Shown: piece by piece, positions 25,901 to 34,035 of the stretch
Position numbering within the stretch: the stretch's first letter is position 1
Layout: each line of letters starts with the position of its first letter
NCBI GenBank assembly: GCA_029204225.1
Contig: MU832199.1
Coordinates: 1 to 64,000 of the forward strand
Direction: 5' to 3'
From: Diphasiastrum complanatum
Taxonomy: Eukaryota > Streptophyta > Lycopodiopsida > Lycopodiales > Lycopodiaceae
Length of the DNA: 64,000 nt
Program-made: the position numbers and the translations under genes
The notes under the pieces: model-generated
Told to the model about the DNA's origin: nothing
The model's database searches: none
The model's input: the letters and a program-made list of their open reading frames with translations, nothing else

Positions 25901-28900
25901 TTGTGATATGAGGAACGAGAAGTGATACATGGATTACATGTGTTATGTTAGTAAATGATTAAGCCTTATCCCTAGAGTTGGAACTCTAAGATGGAAGGGT
26001 TTTGGAAAGCTTATCACTAACCGGAAGGGAATCATGTTGTGCTAATAAACCATGTGTGGATCTTGTTGGCAATTCACCATTTCATATATGGAATATTATT
26101 ATCCATCAGGAACAAAATTTATGGGTTCTCCAGTGCTTGGTTGGGATAGATGTGCCTATACGGTATGAGAAATCCAGATGGATTTTTTAAGATCTTTGGA
26201 TTATCTGATATGGTGGTTAAAGATCTTCTGGAAGGAATGAAATTCCTCGTACCAATTCGGATATTGATATTGGACATTTATTATGGTATTGCTTTGGTTA
26301 TTTTGAAATTTCATAGATGCACAGAAACGCGTTTCTCAGACCAGAATCATTTTCGAAAAAAAAAATAGTATATAAATTTTTTTCCCTCGCGGCCAAAACC
26401 TCGCCAGCCGTGGAGGAGGTAAATTTTTTTATTTTCAGCTACAGGTGTCCGATCGGTGGATGCGGAGGTGGTGTGCACGGTGCCAGGGGTATCTGAGCTT
26501 CGTGGAGAGCGAAACGATTAGTTTTCGATATTTGATAAGTATAGGCTTGATTTTTTGCAAGTGTTGACATCGAGCTGTAGGCAAGCAAATCGAGCGTAGT
26601 TTGGCTCTAGATCACCTTTCTTCATGCCCACGGTGATTCCTACGGCGTCAGTTTCAGCTGTTACGGCACGCCTAGTGAGATTTGAGCACCACATTCCAAA
26701 TGCTTTTGCTATTTTCACAAAATGACTTGTGGGCAACCGATTCAGGAGCAATAGCGTAAACCTGGGAGTTAATGCACCTAAACTAGACCATCCTGCACCC
26801 GAAACATTCGGCAAACTACACAGTAATAATGCTCCTAATTGGAGCTTTCATACGATACCCATATTGCCCAGAAAAAACCAAAAAAGTAAAATAAAAAAAA
26901 ACGTTTCTGGAATTTTCTGGAAAATTTTAGAAACGCGTTTCTGAACCGCGTTTCTGACCGCGATTCTGAAACGCATTTCAGAAACGCGCTGCATCTATTT
27001 TTTGAATTCCAAATGTTTGATTTTGGTTAATGAATACACTTGGGTTATTTCAACAGTATATGAACGATTTTTTCTCGTCAATACCTGGGTCAATGCCTAG
27101 TGGTATTCTTAGGTGATATTTTCATTTACAGTGAATTGTATAAGGAACATGAGAGAATCCGATAATATGAAGCATCTTCTGGAATTGATTGAAGACTGAA
27201 TCCTATATTTGGATGTAGGATAGCCAGATAATTTTTTTGATTTTCCGGAGAACAAATCTAGAAGCCAAGGGCTTCTTGGAGGGAAAGCTGATGGTATAGG
27301 ACATCAGTGATTCCAAAGGGAAATTCTTGTGCGAGAGTGATCTGTAGACCAGTGGTTAGTAATGCTAATACTAACGTGTAAACCCATTGTTTAATTGCTT
27401 CAGGGTATTTTGGAAAATTATGAGATATAGATCCGGATCCCTAATGGTATCCCATAATTTACAAATCGATAACCCTTAGCCATAATGGTTCCAAGAATGG
27501 TAACTAAGTTGTTTGGGGGTGAGGTGTTCGGATACATCTCAGTTGGATGGGTGGTTTGGCTCCCATTAGTCTCTATGTGTGTTGATCCTATCCTCATCCT
27601 AGTAGTCCTCCTGGTGGTTTTTACAAGTACCATTAACCTATCCCATGCAATAAACTCACTAAGGAGACAAAAGAAAGGACAAGAACTTTAAGGCAAAGTC
27701 TTAAGAAAGCAGACGACATAGCGGATCAAGAACATGACATAGCAGATTATGACATCAAGGAAGCGGACCAAGGTTGGATTGGCAAGGACAAGATAGTGAA
27801 ATGTTAATAGGCTCCTCCGCCACATAATCATCATCATCGCTGCCCTCCCCCTCCGCCTCATCCTCCTCCTTATCAATATACTCCTTTGAGTCAGAGGTCT
27901 CTATGGTTGATGAGGCCAAAGGCTCCTCATCCTCAACAACACGGGAGTGTGGAGCTTGATCGTGTCTCGACCTCGGTGTCCTCATGGCAGCTCTGGTGGT
28001 AACTCCTGTACACAAAAATGGTGAATGATTACAACTGGGTAACTCGCACAATGAGGTTTTTTAGTTATCAACACCAATTTCTAAAGGCACGGCCTTGGTT
28101 CAAACTAACTTGTAAGTTCTAAGTTCTAAATCAGAATTTAATGTCTTTTCCATGCCATAACTATTAAGGGCCAAGTCATATGCATAATATAAATTAAAAA
28201 AAAGGCAAGTTCAAACCGTTCCCGATTCGAACCCAGCATCCCAATTCGAATCGCTTTGAATCGGTCTGATTGGAATCGGCCGATTTGAATCAGCTGGAAA
28301 CATTGCCATGGAGTCATGAGGACATGTATTATTGCTACGAATGCAAATGTAGTTTTGTCTGAACATCCATGCTATGATTTTGTCGATACATTGTCACCTA
28401 GATAAGCTTAGTGCTTCACAATTTCCAGTTTCTTTGTTCTTTTCATTTTAGAGCTAAGGTTTAGATCCGAGTCTTCTATCATGGAGAAGCAATGCGATCC
28501 CACGAGAGAATTGGATATTTACTTATTTCTGTCTGATGTACCATTTTAGGTACCTACAAGACATCGATAATCTCTCTATCCCACTCTACCAGGAATCCCT
28601 CTCCACCTTACTTCAATCTTTTCCACACAGTGAACCGCTGGAGTCACAAGCCGCCTTCCTCACCACCTGTCTCCACACTGCTGCTACTTTAGCTTTCCCA
28701 TCTAAACCTCATAAACACAAACCAGTCCATCCACGATCATCACCGACCTTTCCGTCCATCGTGGTATGACGCGGAATGCTGATCCCTTCACCACTTTGTC
28801 ACACATGCTCGTTTCTATGCCCGCCATCTCCTCCGCTCTTCACGACAATTATACATCCGCACACTCCGTCGCAAAAAACGTGCCTATGATGACTCTGATG

Positions 28901-30245
28901 GAAGCTGTCTTGTGAACCTCCTTCTCAGCTCCTCCTCTGGTGCCTTTTGGCGTGAGTTTATCCCTCGTGCCCCACCCCCTCTTTTGGACGATTTACATAT
29001 CTGGACTGACTATGCTACCTAGCTTTACACTATACCCACTGATACGCCCATCTCCATCTCTCCTCGACCTTCAAACTTCACCTTTTTCACCCTTGACTTG
29101 GTTCGGGCAGCAATCAAAAAGCTGAAATCCCACCGCACCAGAGACATTGAGGACCTTGAATCTGAGCTATTGATTCACGCCTCCGATACCCTTGCCCCTA
29201 CATTATCCACTCTCCTTAACCATGTTGTTGTTGAAGGCTTTCCATCCTCTTGGTGCACCAACATCATACATCCTATCCATAAAAACTGTGACCCCATGGT
29301 ACCTGGTAATTACCACACAATTATGATTGGACATGTTCTCGCGAAGTTATACGACACCATCCTTTTGTCTGAAGTTAGCTCAGAGGCAGAGTCCAGGAGA
29401 TTACATGCTTTGGGTCAGGTAGGGTTTTGCGCTCATTATTCCACTACAGATCACATTCACACTTCGAGCCCTCATTGAGGAAGCTAGACACAGGAGAGAA
29501 AAGGTTTACTGTTGTTTCACTTTGGGACAGCTCAAAGTCTCCTCACATCAGTTGGCTATTGAGACAAGCAGATTCCAGGGTACACCACGAGAGGAGAGAC
29601 TATGCCTGCTATGCCCCCTACATGAGATAGAGTCCGAGGAGCATTTCATCTTCAGATGCCCCATATATTATGAGATTAGAGGGAGGTATCATTGTCTATT
29701 CTGTGACATGCCTACTACACTCAGAGCACTGGTTGGATATGAGGACTGTGTCGCACTTATGCTACAAGAGATGGTCTTCTTGTGCCAGCCACATCCTAAC
29801 TCTCAGGCTCAGATTACGTCTTTCTTCACCAGGAGACGGACATGGTCTGATGACGATGACGACGACATACCACCTCACCGATGTCAGAGAGTGTATCACT
29901 CATAGTCATGCAGCAGTTCGCACTTCTCGCCTTGTTACGAGAGCGCACAGTTTTCACCCCCTAGACGACGTCAGCGACGGTCCATATTACCTCTTGATAC
30001 AGCTCATATCACATCTTTTTTCAGCAGCAGCACTATATGATATTACTCTACACCTGGCAGCTATTTTGCTCCCACTTATGGACAGTTGGCAGTTTGTAGT
30101 TTACAGTTATATAATATATTACTCATTTCTCTTTTATGCATAGTTTTTTCTTGGAGACGTTTATATACGCTCCCATGGTTTTCACATACTTGACATGTAC
30201 TCTTTTTGGTCTTATATGCCTTTTGGCATGGAAAAGACATTAATG

Positions 30246-30276
<31 letters not shown>

Positions 30277-31522
30277 GGCTGGCTTGCATGCTACCTGTAT
30301 TATTGTTAAGCTCCAATCTTGTGCATGCGCATGTGACTTGTATTACTTGCATAAACTTTGATATAAAGCTGCATCTTTGGTCTTGCACCATGTTCCTTTC
30401 TTTCATTCATACAAGATATCCTAAACTATTCCCTCTTCTGGGAAAAGGGCATCTACTCTGTGCTTTCTTGATGTGACACTTTATCATACTTCCACCTCTA
30501 AAGTGTAGGTGTGCTGTGCTAAGCACTGTTGCACAAATTGTAAGTTTGCACCGAAGTCGTGGACTAACACTCTTTTTCTAACTTGGTAACTGTATGCAGC
30601 CTGCTGGATTTGGCTATCAGCAACAAATTCTGGCTGGTATTCGTCCTGGGGGAGCACACATACCAAACTATTTTGTACCTGTGGTTCAGAGGCCGGGCCA
30701 ACAAGCGCAGCGTATTGGAGGAAGGAGAGGTGGCGTTGTCCCCCAACAGCAGTTACAACAACAGGTTGCTATTAATAAAACTGTGTATTTAAAAGTTGAG
30801 CTCATAATAGCTTGGTTGTGTACATACATATTCACAAGAATCAGTCCGGATTTATAATTATGGTTTTGTAAAATGAGATGATTGAAGGCTTATTTTGGCT
30901 AAGTACTTGTCTATACCAGATGTTTCAGCGGGGTGGTAACCGTGGCTTTCGCTATGCACCAAATGTAAGAAACACTCCAGAATCTAATGTGCCTTCTTCT
31001 CAAGGGATAATGGGCACTATGCTTCCGGTTCCATTGGATATGGGTGGTGTTCGTATTCCAACTGTCGATTCCAATGTAGCTCATTCGGCGTTGCCAATCA
31101 GTGCTCTTGCATCTGCTTTAGCATCTGCTGCACCTGAGCAGCAGCGAGCTGTAACATTTTCTTACCTTCAGCTCCTTTTCATTTCAGTCATATGGCGTTT
31201 GTTATCCAGCTTGACTCGTTATTTAATTTACGCTTTCTCTTGCATCTGTTCACCACATTAACCTCATTAAAAAAATATGGCGTTTCAGATGCTAGGTGAG
31301 CAGTTGTATCCACTCGTGGACCAATTGGAGCATGACCATGCTGGCAAGGTTACTGGAATGCTACTTGAAATGGACCAGACTGAAGTTTTACATCTTATCG
31401 AGTCCCCAGATGCTTTAAAGGCCAAGGTTGCTGAAGCCATGGAAGTATTACGCCTGGCACAGGCAGCAGTGGTTTCTGTTCCTACAGATCAAATTGGATC
31501 ATTGAATCTAAGTGACAGCTAG
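7701..31522 (+). CDS. PABP: Cytoplasmic polyadenylate-binding protein (PABP), nine coding exons
   Basis: Binds poly(A) tails of cytoplasmic mRNA and joins them to translation and turnover factors. Exons: 7701-7941, 9286-9404, 9762-10418, 10768-10845, 11056-11145, 23032-23172, 30600-30764, 30920-31150, 31289-31522. All borders are GT-AG and the joined frame is open for 651 codons, within the plant range (Arabidopsis PAB2/4/8 are about 630-670). Domains: RRM1 about 27-104 (LYVGDL 29-34), RRM2 about 116-192 (KGYGYVQF), RRM3 about 207-284 (CFGFVNF), RRM4 about 310-386 (split over exons 3-5, RGSGFVAY 349-356), a Gln/Pro/Gly-rich linker 396-570, and the MLLE domain about 575-640 (KVTGMLLEM 594-602), which recruits PAM2-motif proteins. 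The start ATG precedes a typical plant PABP N-terminus. No lesion is seen in any exon despite the transposon-filled introns 5 and 6. I am very sure of the family; which paralogue it is cannot be told. Confidence 0.97.
8036..8705 (+). repeat. Three diverged tandem repeats of about 220 bp in PABP intron 1
   Basis: Units begin near 8036, 8271 and 8496. Each carries, in the same order, ATGCAAGGATTTA-like, CTCAA..TTTCAATCT-like, GGAAGAGCACCA-like, GGTTTGATGGATCC-like, ATTCTAGA-like and a final TTGTTTCTATnnTGTT block. The copies have clearly drifted apart. Intron 1 itself spans 7942-9285. Confidence 0.8.
11250..11590. repeat. Diverged segmental duplication around a (CT)n run
   Basis: The order GGCTTTTCC, then an AT-rich part, then AACAATA, then GAGGCTGGTT, then a CT-rich end occurs twice, at about 11250-11345 and 11455-11590. 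The first copy carries the long (CT)n run at 11336-11428; the second has only TCTCTCCCCC. This looks like an old tandem duplication after which one CT tract expanded. Confidence 0.6.
11690..13815 (-). mobile_element. LINE, endonuclease end plus reverse transcriptase, 5'-truncated
   Basis: On the minus strand, 13815-13432 encodes the end of an AP-endonuclease domain ([11 protein letters not shown], with the SDH motif), 13249-12533 the RT N-terminal part ([27 protein letters not shown]), 12536-12243 the next RT block ([17 protein letters not shown]), and 12424-11804 the C-terminal segment with ICQFC and ESEEHFIF. The frame shifts several times and the catalytic YxDD box is not intact. The 3' end fades near 11690 without a (CT)n tail in this orientation. 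It is a dead copy of the family also at 890 and 28530. Confidence 0.88.
13826..14399 (+). mobile_element. Ty1/copia 3' terminus with LTR
   Basis: 13826-13910 encodes the end of a copia RNase H region ([15 protein letters not shown]). It is followed by the polypurine tract AAGGGGAGG and an LTR starting TGTTGAAG at 13913. A likely LTR end is CTACTGCA at 14399, giving about 487 bp. The rest of the element is missing; the boundary lies against the LINE. The LTR end is a guess, as no second copy is present. Confidence 0.65.
14409..15010 (+). mobile_element. LINE 3' fragment, strongly decayed
   Basis: The frame from 14408 keeps the family's C-terminal order (SHDLRFTW, then a scrambled zinc segment, then [21 protein letters not shown]), which matches the region after the RT in the other copies. 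The (CT)n tail is not present; the copy fades after about 15010. It is in the opposite direction to the LINE at 11.7-13.8 kb, so it is a separate insertion. Confidence 0.7.
15150..15480 (+). repeat. Dispersed repeat, copy A
   Basis: Shares an ordered series of blocks with 33590-33950: TAGAGACTTCATTT, TAGTGCTT, AACTTAGTAC, TTCAAATGTATG, AAGCTAA-GTGGACATAT, TTTGTGCA, and CTTGTGGTTGG-TCCATAGGGTT. It has no coding capacity. It is an unnamed repeat with one copy inside the PABP gene and one downstream. The TTTAGGG-like triplet just before it (15055-15080) is too short to call telomeric. Confidence 0.7.
15496..15940. mobile_element. Small non-autonomous inverted-repeat DNA transposon (MITE-like)
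   Basis: A 445-bp insert flanked by TGGTATAG at 15488-15495 and 15941-15948, an 8-bp duplication as made by hAT elements. The ends are imperfect inverted repeats rich in CGAATCGCG, with a GTTGC block near each tip (the right end is GCTGCAACAC). There is no ORF. The family is not certain. Confidence 0.6.
16221..16249 (-). other. Helitron 3' terminal hairpin and TTAG end
   Basis: On the + strand CTAA (16221-16224) is followed by 8 nt and GCCCGTC-GTT-GACGGGC. On the minus strand this is a hairpin just before the 3' tip, as required for Helitron termination. Confidence 0.8.
16609..16647. repeat. (AT)n microsatellite
   Basis: Pure TA run inside the Helitron. The 350 bp on its left and about 670 bp on its right (16650-17320) contain no gene piece I recognise, apart from a short direct repeat GCATGTGACTTAGAAG near 17038-17075. 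Confidence 0.95.
17321..17404 (-). pseudogene. Adenylate kinase exon fragment (captured)
   Basis: Minus strand. Twenty-eight codons match the adenylate kinase region after the P-loop: [20 protein letters not shown], where the family has [22 protein letters not shown]. The conserved Thr-Gly before DML is replaced by Tyr-Arg. The exon ends in GAGAAG followed by GT, an original splice donor. The rest of the kinase is absent. It abuts the sugar transporter piece, which is a separate gene, so this is a chimeric capture. Confidence 0.75.
17430..17851 (-). pseudogene. Sugar transporter (STP/MFS) exon fragment (captured)
   Basis: Minus strand. Encodes the part of a monosaccharide-H+ symporter around transmembrane helices 9-12: [20 protein letters not shown], then [17 protein letters not shown], the hallmark of plant STP proteins. 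It begins right after a splice acceptor (..CGTGCAG at 17852). A frameshift follows LCHFRYD, after which [11 protein letters not shown] continues in another frame. The N-terminal half and the end are missing, so no transporter can be made. It is part of the Helitron cargo. Confidence 0.88.
18562..18930 (-). pseudogene. RNFT-like membrane RING protein N-terminal fragment (captured)
   Basis: Minus strand. A Ser/Pro/Asn-rich stretch leads to [20 protein letters not shown] followed by LLLIVF. This resembles the start of the membrane part in plant RNFT1-like E3 ligases (..ARWIEQILPFSLLLLVVFIR..). The frame stops right after VFV where an intron or break begins; no RING domain is present. I am fairly but not fully sure of the family. 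Confidence 0.5.
19449..19790 (-). pseudogene. HSP90 N-terminal fragment, two exons (captured)
   Basis: Minus strand. Exon a (about 19790-19687) encodes [17 protein letters not shown], then ISNASD after a frame slip, and ends at a GTAAG donor. Exon b (19592-19449) follows an acceptor and encodes [17 protein letters not shown], then, after a one-base deletion, [20 protein letters not shown] and GIGMTKA. These are the ATP-binding motifs of the HSP90 GHKL domain. The two frame slips and the absence of the rest show it is a pseudogene. The intron between the exons was captured too. Confidence 0.9.
19884..19920. repeat. (CT)n microsatellite inside the Helitron
   Basis: Pure CT run between the HSP90 and F-box pieces. 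It gives the Arg-Glu tail of the long minus-strand frame there. Confidence 0.95.
20085..20453 (-). pseudogene. F-box/kelch-like protein fragment (captured)
   Basis: Minus strand, an open frame of about 120 codons before it runs into unrelated sequence and a CT repeat. [19 protein letters not shown] resembles the CNPLTKxWRxLPP signature of F-box-associated and kelch proteins, and [11 protein letters not shown] is like the preceding GGLLCF block. No F-box is present. Assignment rests on these two short motifs. It is the cargo nearest the Helitron 5' end. Confidence 0.5.
20559..20609 (-). other. Subterminal palindrome near the Helitron 5' end
   Basis: CGGGCAGCTCACGCT (20559-20573) and AGCGTGAGCTGCCCG (20595-20609) are perfect 15-bp inverted arms. 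The 21-bp spacer has its own CCCGT/ACGGG pair. It lies about 30 bp inside the 5' tip. Confidence 0.9.
20650..20860 (+). mobile_element. Ty3/gypsy reverse transcriptase fragment
   Basis: Plus strand. Translates, with one stop, to VHKKDGT...LNKFTIM...[20 protein letters not shown] followed by LCAGYNE, the conserved palm segment of gypsy RT (family: D.LGGA..FSKIDLRSGYHQ). It directly abuts the Helitron right end. A 26-bp direct repeat with TTTTGCATAGCTCTTGGATA follows at 20911-20957. Confidence 0.75.
21007..21416 (+). mobile_element. LTR, probably the 3' LTR of a decayed retrotransposon
   Basis: The purine tract CAAGGGAG is followed by TGTTGGAAATAATGACC. The block runs about 410 bp to TTTTCAACA at 21416, with AATAAATAATT as a possible poly(A) signal. 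It may belong with the RT fragment to its left. No partner LTR is in the window. Confidence 0.5.
21417..23031. other. Rest of PABP intron 5, nothing recognised
   Basis: AT-rich intron sequence with no coding motif or clear repeat. It is probably original intron DNA or very old transposon remains. Confidence 0.5.
23826..24500 (+). repeat. Diverged tandem duplication in intron 6
   Basis: Two copies at about 23826-24150 and 24225-24500 share in order: AAGGTCACTT, AATCATAYGTCATGA, GGGGG, GCTATTTT-AGAGCC, AGGCAA, TAGAAATGC, ATCAAA, TTTGCA, CAACAATCA, TGCTCTTGTAT and a final TTTGT. They are strongly diverged with no coding capacity. Confidence 0.7.
24501..26312. other. Intron 6 stretch, nothing recognised
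   Basis: No domain or clear repeat. Because 27003-27190 is gypsy RT, the stretch just before 26313 may be older gypsy sequence, but I cannot show it. Confidence 0.4.
26313..26998. mobile_element. Non-autonomous terminal-inverted-repeat transposon, about 690 bp
   Basis: ATAGATGCA (26313-26321) and TGCATCTAT (26990-26998) are perfect inverted tips. Inside both ends lie repeats of the palindrome GAAACGCGTTTC (26324-26335 and several at 26930-26987). The flanks TTTTGAAATTTC and TTTTTGAATTCC look like a decayed 9-10 bp target duplication, as made by Mutator-like elements. No transposase is present. It interrupts a gypsy RT fragment. Confidence 0.6.
27003..27190 (+). mobile_element. Ty3/gypsy RT fragment with altered catalytic box
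   Basis: Reads FEFQMFDFG, then a stop, then YMNDFF, then, in another frame, [20 protein letters not shown]. This matches the gypsy RT blocks YEFxVMPFGL..FQxYMN and VFLDDIxIYS. The first catalytic Asp of the FLDD box is Gly here. Stops and frame slips show it is dead. Confidence 0.75.
27191..28529 (-). other. Intron 6 stretch with a possible decayed gag-like ORF
   Basis: On the minus strand 28051-27755 reads a 98-codon frame with a basic start ([12 protein letters not shown]) and a long acidic middle ([14 protein letters not shown]). This composition is seen in some retrotransposon gag or leader proteins, but no zinc knuckle is present. Assignment is very uncertain. The rest shows nothing. 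Confidence 0.2.
28530..30278 (+). mobile_element. LINE with RT core deleted and (CT)n tail
   Basis: Starts in the linker after the endonuclease ([14 protein letters not shown]) and continues into RT N-terminal blocks ([43 protein letters not shown]). It then jumps from [10 protein letters not shown] straight to [15 protein letters not shown] at about 29520. Compared with the copy at 11.7-13.8 kb, about 600 bp with the RT catalytic core is missing. The end keeps the zinc-like segment, the 3' UTR with TATATGCCTTTTGGCATGG, and (CT)n at 30249-30278. It lies in sense in PABP intron 6. Confidence 0.88.
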
Positions 31523-31960
31523 AGGAAAATATTTGGAGCTGCACATATTGATGAACATTCTCAGTTTGCAGACAATTCCAATAATGTTGCCAGTTTGGTA
31601 ATGGTTTTGAAGCATGCGAGCTTTTGGACCAAAATTTTTGTTTACAGTTGGCTAGGCTACCCTAAACCATCAACCCTTTTCTTTTGTTTTTTCAATAAAT
31701 TGGAAAGAGTGGAAAATAGACCCAAAAAGTTTGAAAGCTGAATCATTTTATTCCATGAAGATGCTTGAAAATTCTTGGCTAGAAAATAACAAAATGGTTG
31801 GACTAGGTGTAGGAACTCGATTTTGAGGTGGAGTGCAATTTTTATTTGAGACAAGTTGCTGAATTTGGATATTTTTTTTCTTCACAGTACTTACAGTTGC
31901 ATCATTGCAGTTTGTCCCCCCTGAAACGTTGCTCTATCTGTAGAATGCTGAATAATGAGA
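31523..31960 (+). other. PABP 3' UTR and likely polyadenylation region
   Basis: After the TAG at 31520-31522 the sequence is T-rich with AATAAA at 31694-31699 and AATAATGAGAT near 31948. Either may serve as a plant poly(A) signal. The exact cleavage site cannot be seen. Confidence 0.45.
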
Positions 31961-33559
31961 TCTCTATTTAAAGAGCTGATGGTTACTTTTCATTTTTATT
32001 CATTCTTTCAAGGCTGGAAGCATTGGATTGCTGGTAGCTGAATAGAGCTGTATAGAGGAAGGTTACTATGGGTTTCTAGCTTGCCCAGTCGCCTGGGTGA
32101 TTTGTATGTTTTTCACTGTTTTCATTTATCAAAGAATTTGTTAAAAGTGCTGTGATGTGTTACTTTCTCAGTATGTCAACTGGATGTGGGCCCTCTTCCT
32201 TGAAATAATTGCTCCAGTTAGATGCTTGACTTTTTCTTTTCTTTTCTTTTCTCCCTTATTAGTGCAAGACATATAAATGAGCGTACTTATATACAAAACT
32301 AACATTGCCATGTGTGCAACTTGTTCACTCCAAAACACAAAACTGTTATCTCCTTTTTCTGAGTTGTTTGAGTTTCTGGACTCTTGTAACATTTTAGGAC
32401 TTTATTAAAACCAAAGTTATATGTGTCCTATTTCTACTGGAGTGCTTGCCATGTTGCCTGTATTTTGTGCCCATTCTGTTACACTTCTGGTCCCTTTCCT
32501 ATCTGCGACAAACTTCCTTCAAGTTCCTCATCTTGGAAACTGCAGACTTCACGGCCATTTAAAATCAGTTTTATGGAGCGCAGTTATGTATAAATGGTCA
32601 CAATCTCCCGACTACCAGTCCTTACAGGACTTTTTAGATTCTTACAGGATTCAGGAGTTTTCTATAGGCAAACTTGGAAATACTATCAATTTGCCAGCTG
32701 TTACTGAAGTCCACATTGAAATTTTGGATTTTGTCCCAGCAAGAGAGAGGTGGAAATAATAGTCAGAAAGTGCAAATGCTATTCATCAAAGACTAAGAAC
32801 TTCCTCTATAGGAAACGTTGTATTACTTACTAAAAGTGCATTCATTTCTTGCTTTCCATAGTGTACAAAGAAGTTAAGTTTTGATGACTGTGTTGATGCT
32901 TAGACTGGTCTCCCAATAAGAGGTATCTTGCTTAAATTTTGTCCATCTGAGTCTGCATCCTTAATCTAGTAAACCATTATTAGCAAATTTCCATATGACA
33001 TCTTTAGCAAGAAATGTGAAACATTTTCTTTTTCTCAGGTGGGGGCATGCCTCTTGCAAGTGAAAGATCTGATTTACCCATTCCTAGTAGGTGCCCCCTT
33101 GTGTATGATATATCACTGGAAGTATTTGTACTAGCCTAATGATATGTACTTGAAGCAAGATTCAGAACTCCGCTTCTGGCAAAAAGATCAACCCTGCTAG
33201 ATGTTATTGTAATATCTCCCAGTCCTGATTAGAGTCTTTCTTTTCCCGTTTTCTGTTTTAAGGTCATCGTGCTATTTTCCTTTGTCATGCTAAAACATTA
33301 ATCATATACAAACTTGAGTTTTGACTTTGATTGGTCCGTTTGAAGGTATCTTTCAATTTCTGCCTGCCTTCTCTGACTCTGTGGAGCACCCTCTGTATGT
33401 AGTTCAACAAAAAATGTATATAAGCAATTGAAGAGATGTTCTGCGACTTCAGCAAATGTTTCCATTCACTCAAGGCTCTCTTCCTGATTGCTAGAGCCAT
33501 TCCCGTCATCATACCTGCTTTGGTGTGACAACAATATACTACCAACCATGCTATCTATT
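31961..33559. other. Downstream intergenic, nothing recognised
   Basis: Several open frames of up to 112 codons (for example 32421-32759 on +) show no domain and no splice-linked partner. I see no repeat. Confidence 0.5.
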
Positions 33560-34035
33560 CTAGGTTTTGAGCAAGCTGGAGTGATGAACTGTAAATATAT
33601 TCCTTATGTTTTTTATGAGCAGATAGAGACTTCATTTTATTGGCTTTGCTCCGTAGTGCTTATCTTCATCACGAGTGAGTCTGCCCTTCACCTTGGGAGA
33701 AGCAATATAAACTTAGTACGTTGGCCGTCATTCAAATGTATGGAAGCTAATGTGGACATATGTTTGTGCAAAGTGATCTGCACCTACTCTGACTTTACGC
33801 GGTTTTGGAGGTTTGATGTTAACTTTGTTATGTCAGGTATTGTCCCAGACCTAACATCAATATATCGTTACAATCGATTATCCTTGAGTTTTAAAATGTT
33901 TTGCTGATGGTATAAGACTTTGTGGTTGGGCTCCATAGGGTTTTGACAATTTCGTCTCTTTTGTTAAGTCAGGTATTGTCCCAGACATAACATTGATATA
34001 TTAATACAATTTATTGCCCTTGAGTTTTAAAATGT
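33560..34035 (+). repeat. Dispersed repeat copy B with an internal tandem duplication
   Basis: 33590-33950 matches the intron-5 copy at 15150-15480 block by block. Within it, GTCAGGTATTGTCCCAGAC...TTGAGTTTTAAAATGT occurs twice (about 33833-33900 and 33968-34033), a direct duplication of about 70 bp spaced about 135 bp apart. Confidence 0.7.

Larger units (their letters stand above)
23173..30599 (+). other. PABP intron 6, 7.4 kb
   Basis: Donor CAG|GTATGT after 23172, acceptor TATGCAG before 30600. It contains a duplicated segment, an inverted-repeat element inserted into a gypsy RT fragment, and an internally deleted LINE. Exons 6 and 7 join in frame in the linker. Confidence 0.93.

Noticed and set aside
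32421-32759. 112-codon ORF downstream of PABP
   Set aside because: No domain, no supporting splice sites, and composition like the surrounding non-coding DNA.
33488-33907. 139-codon ORF
   Set aside because: It lies in a dispersed non-coding repeat also present in intron 5.
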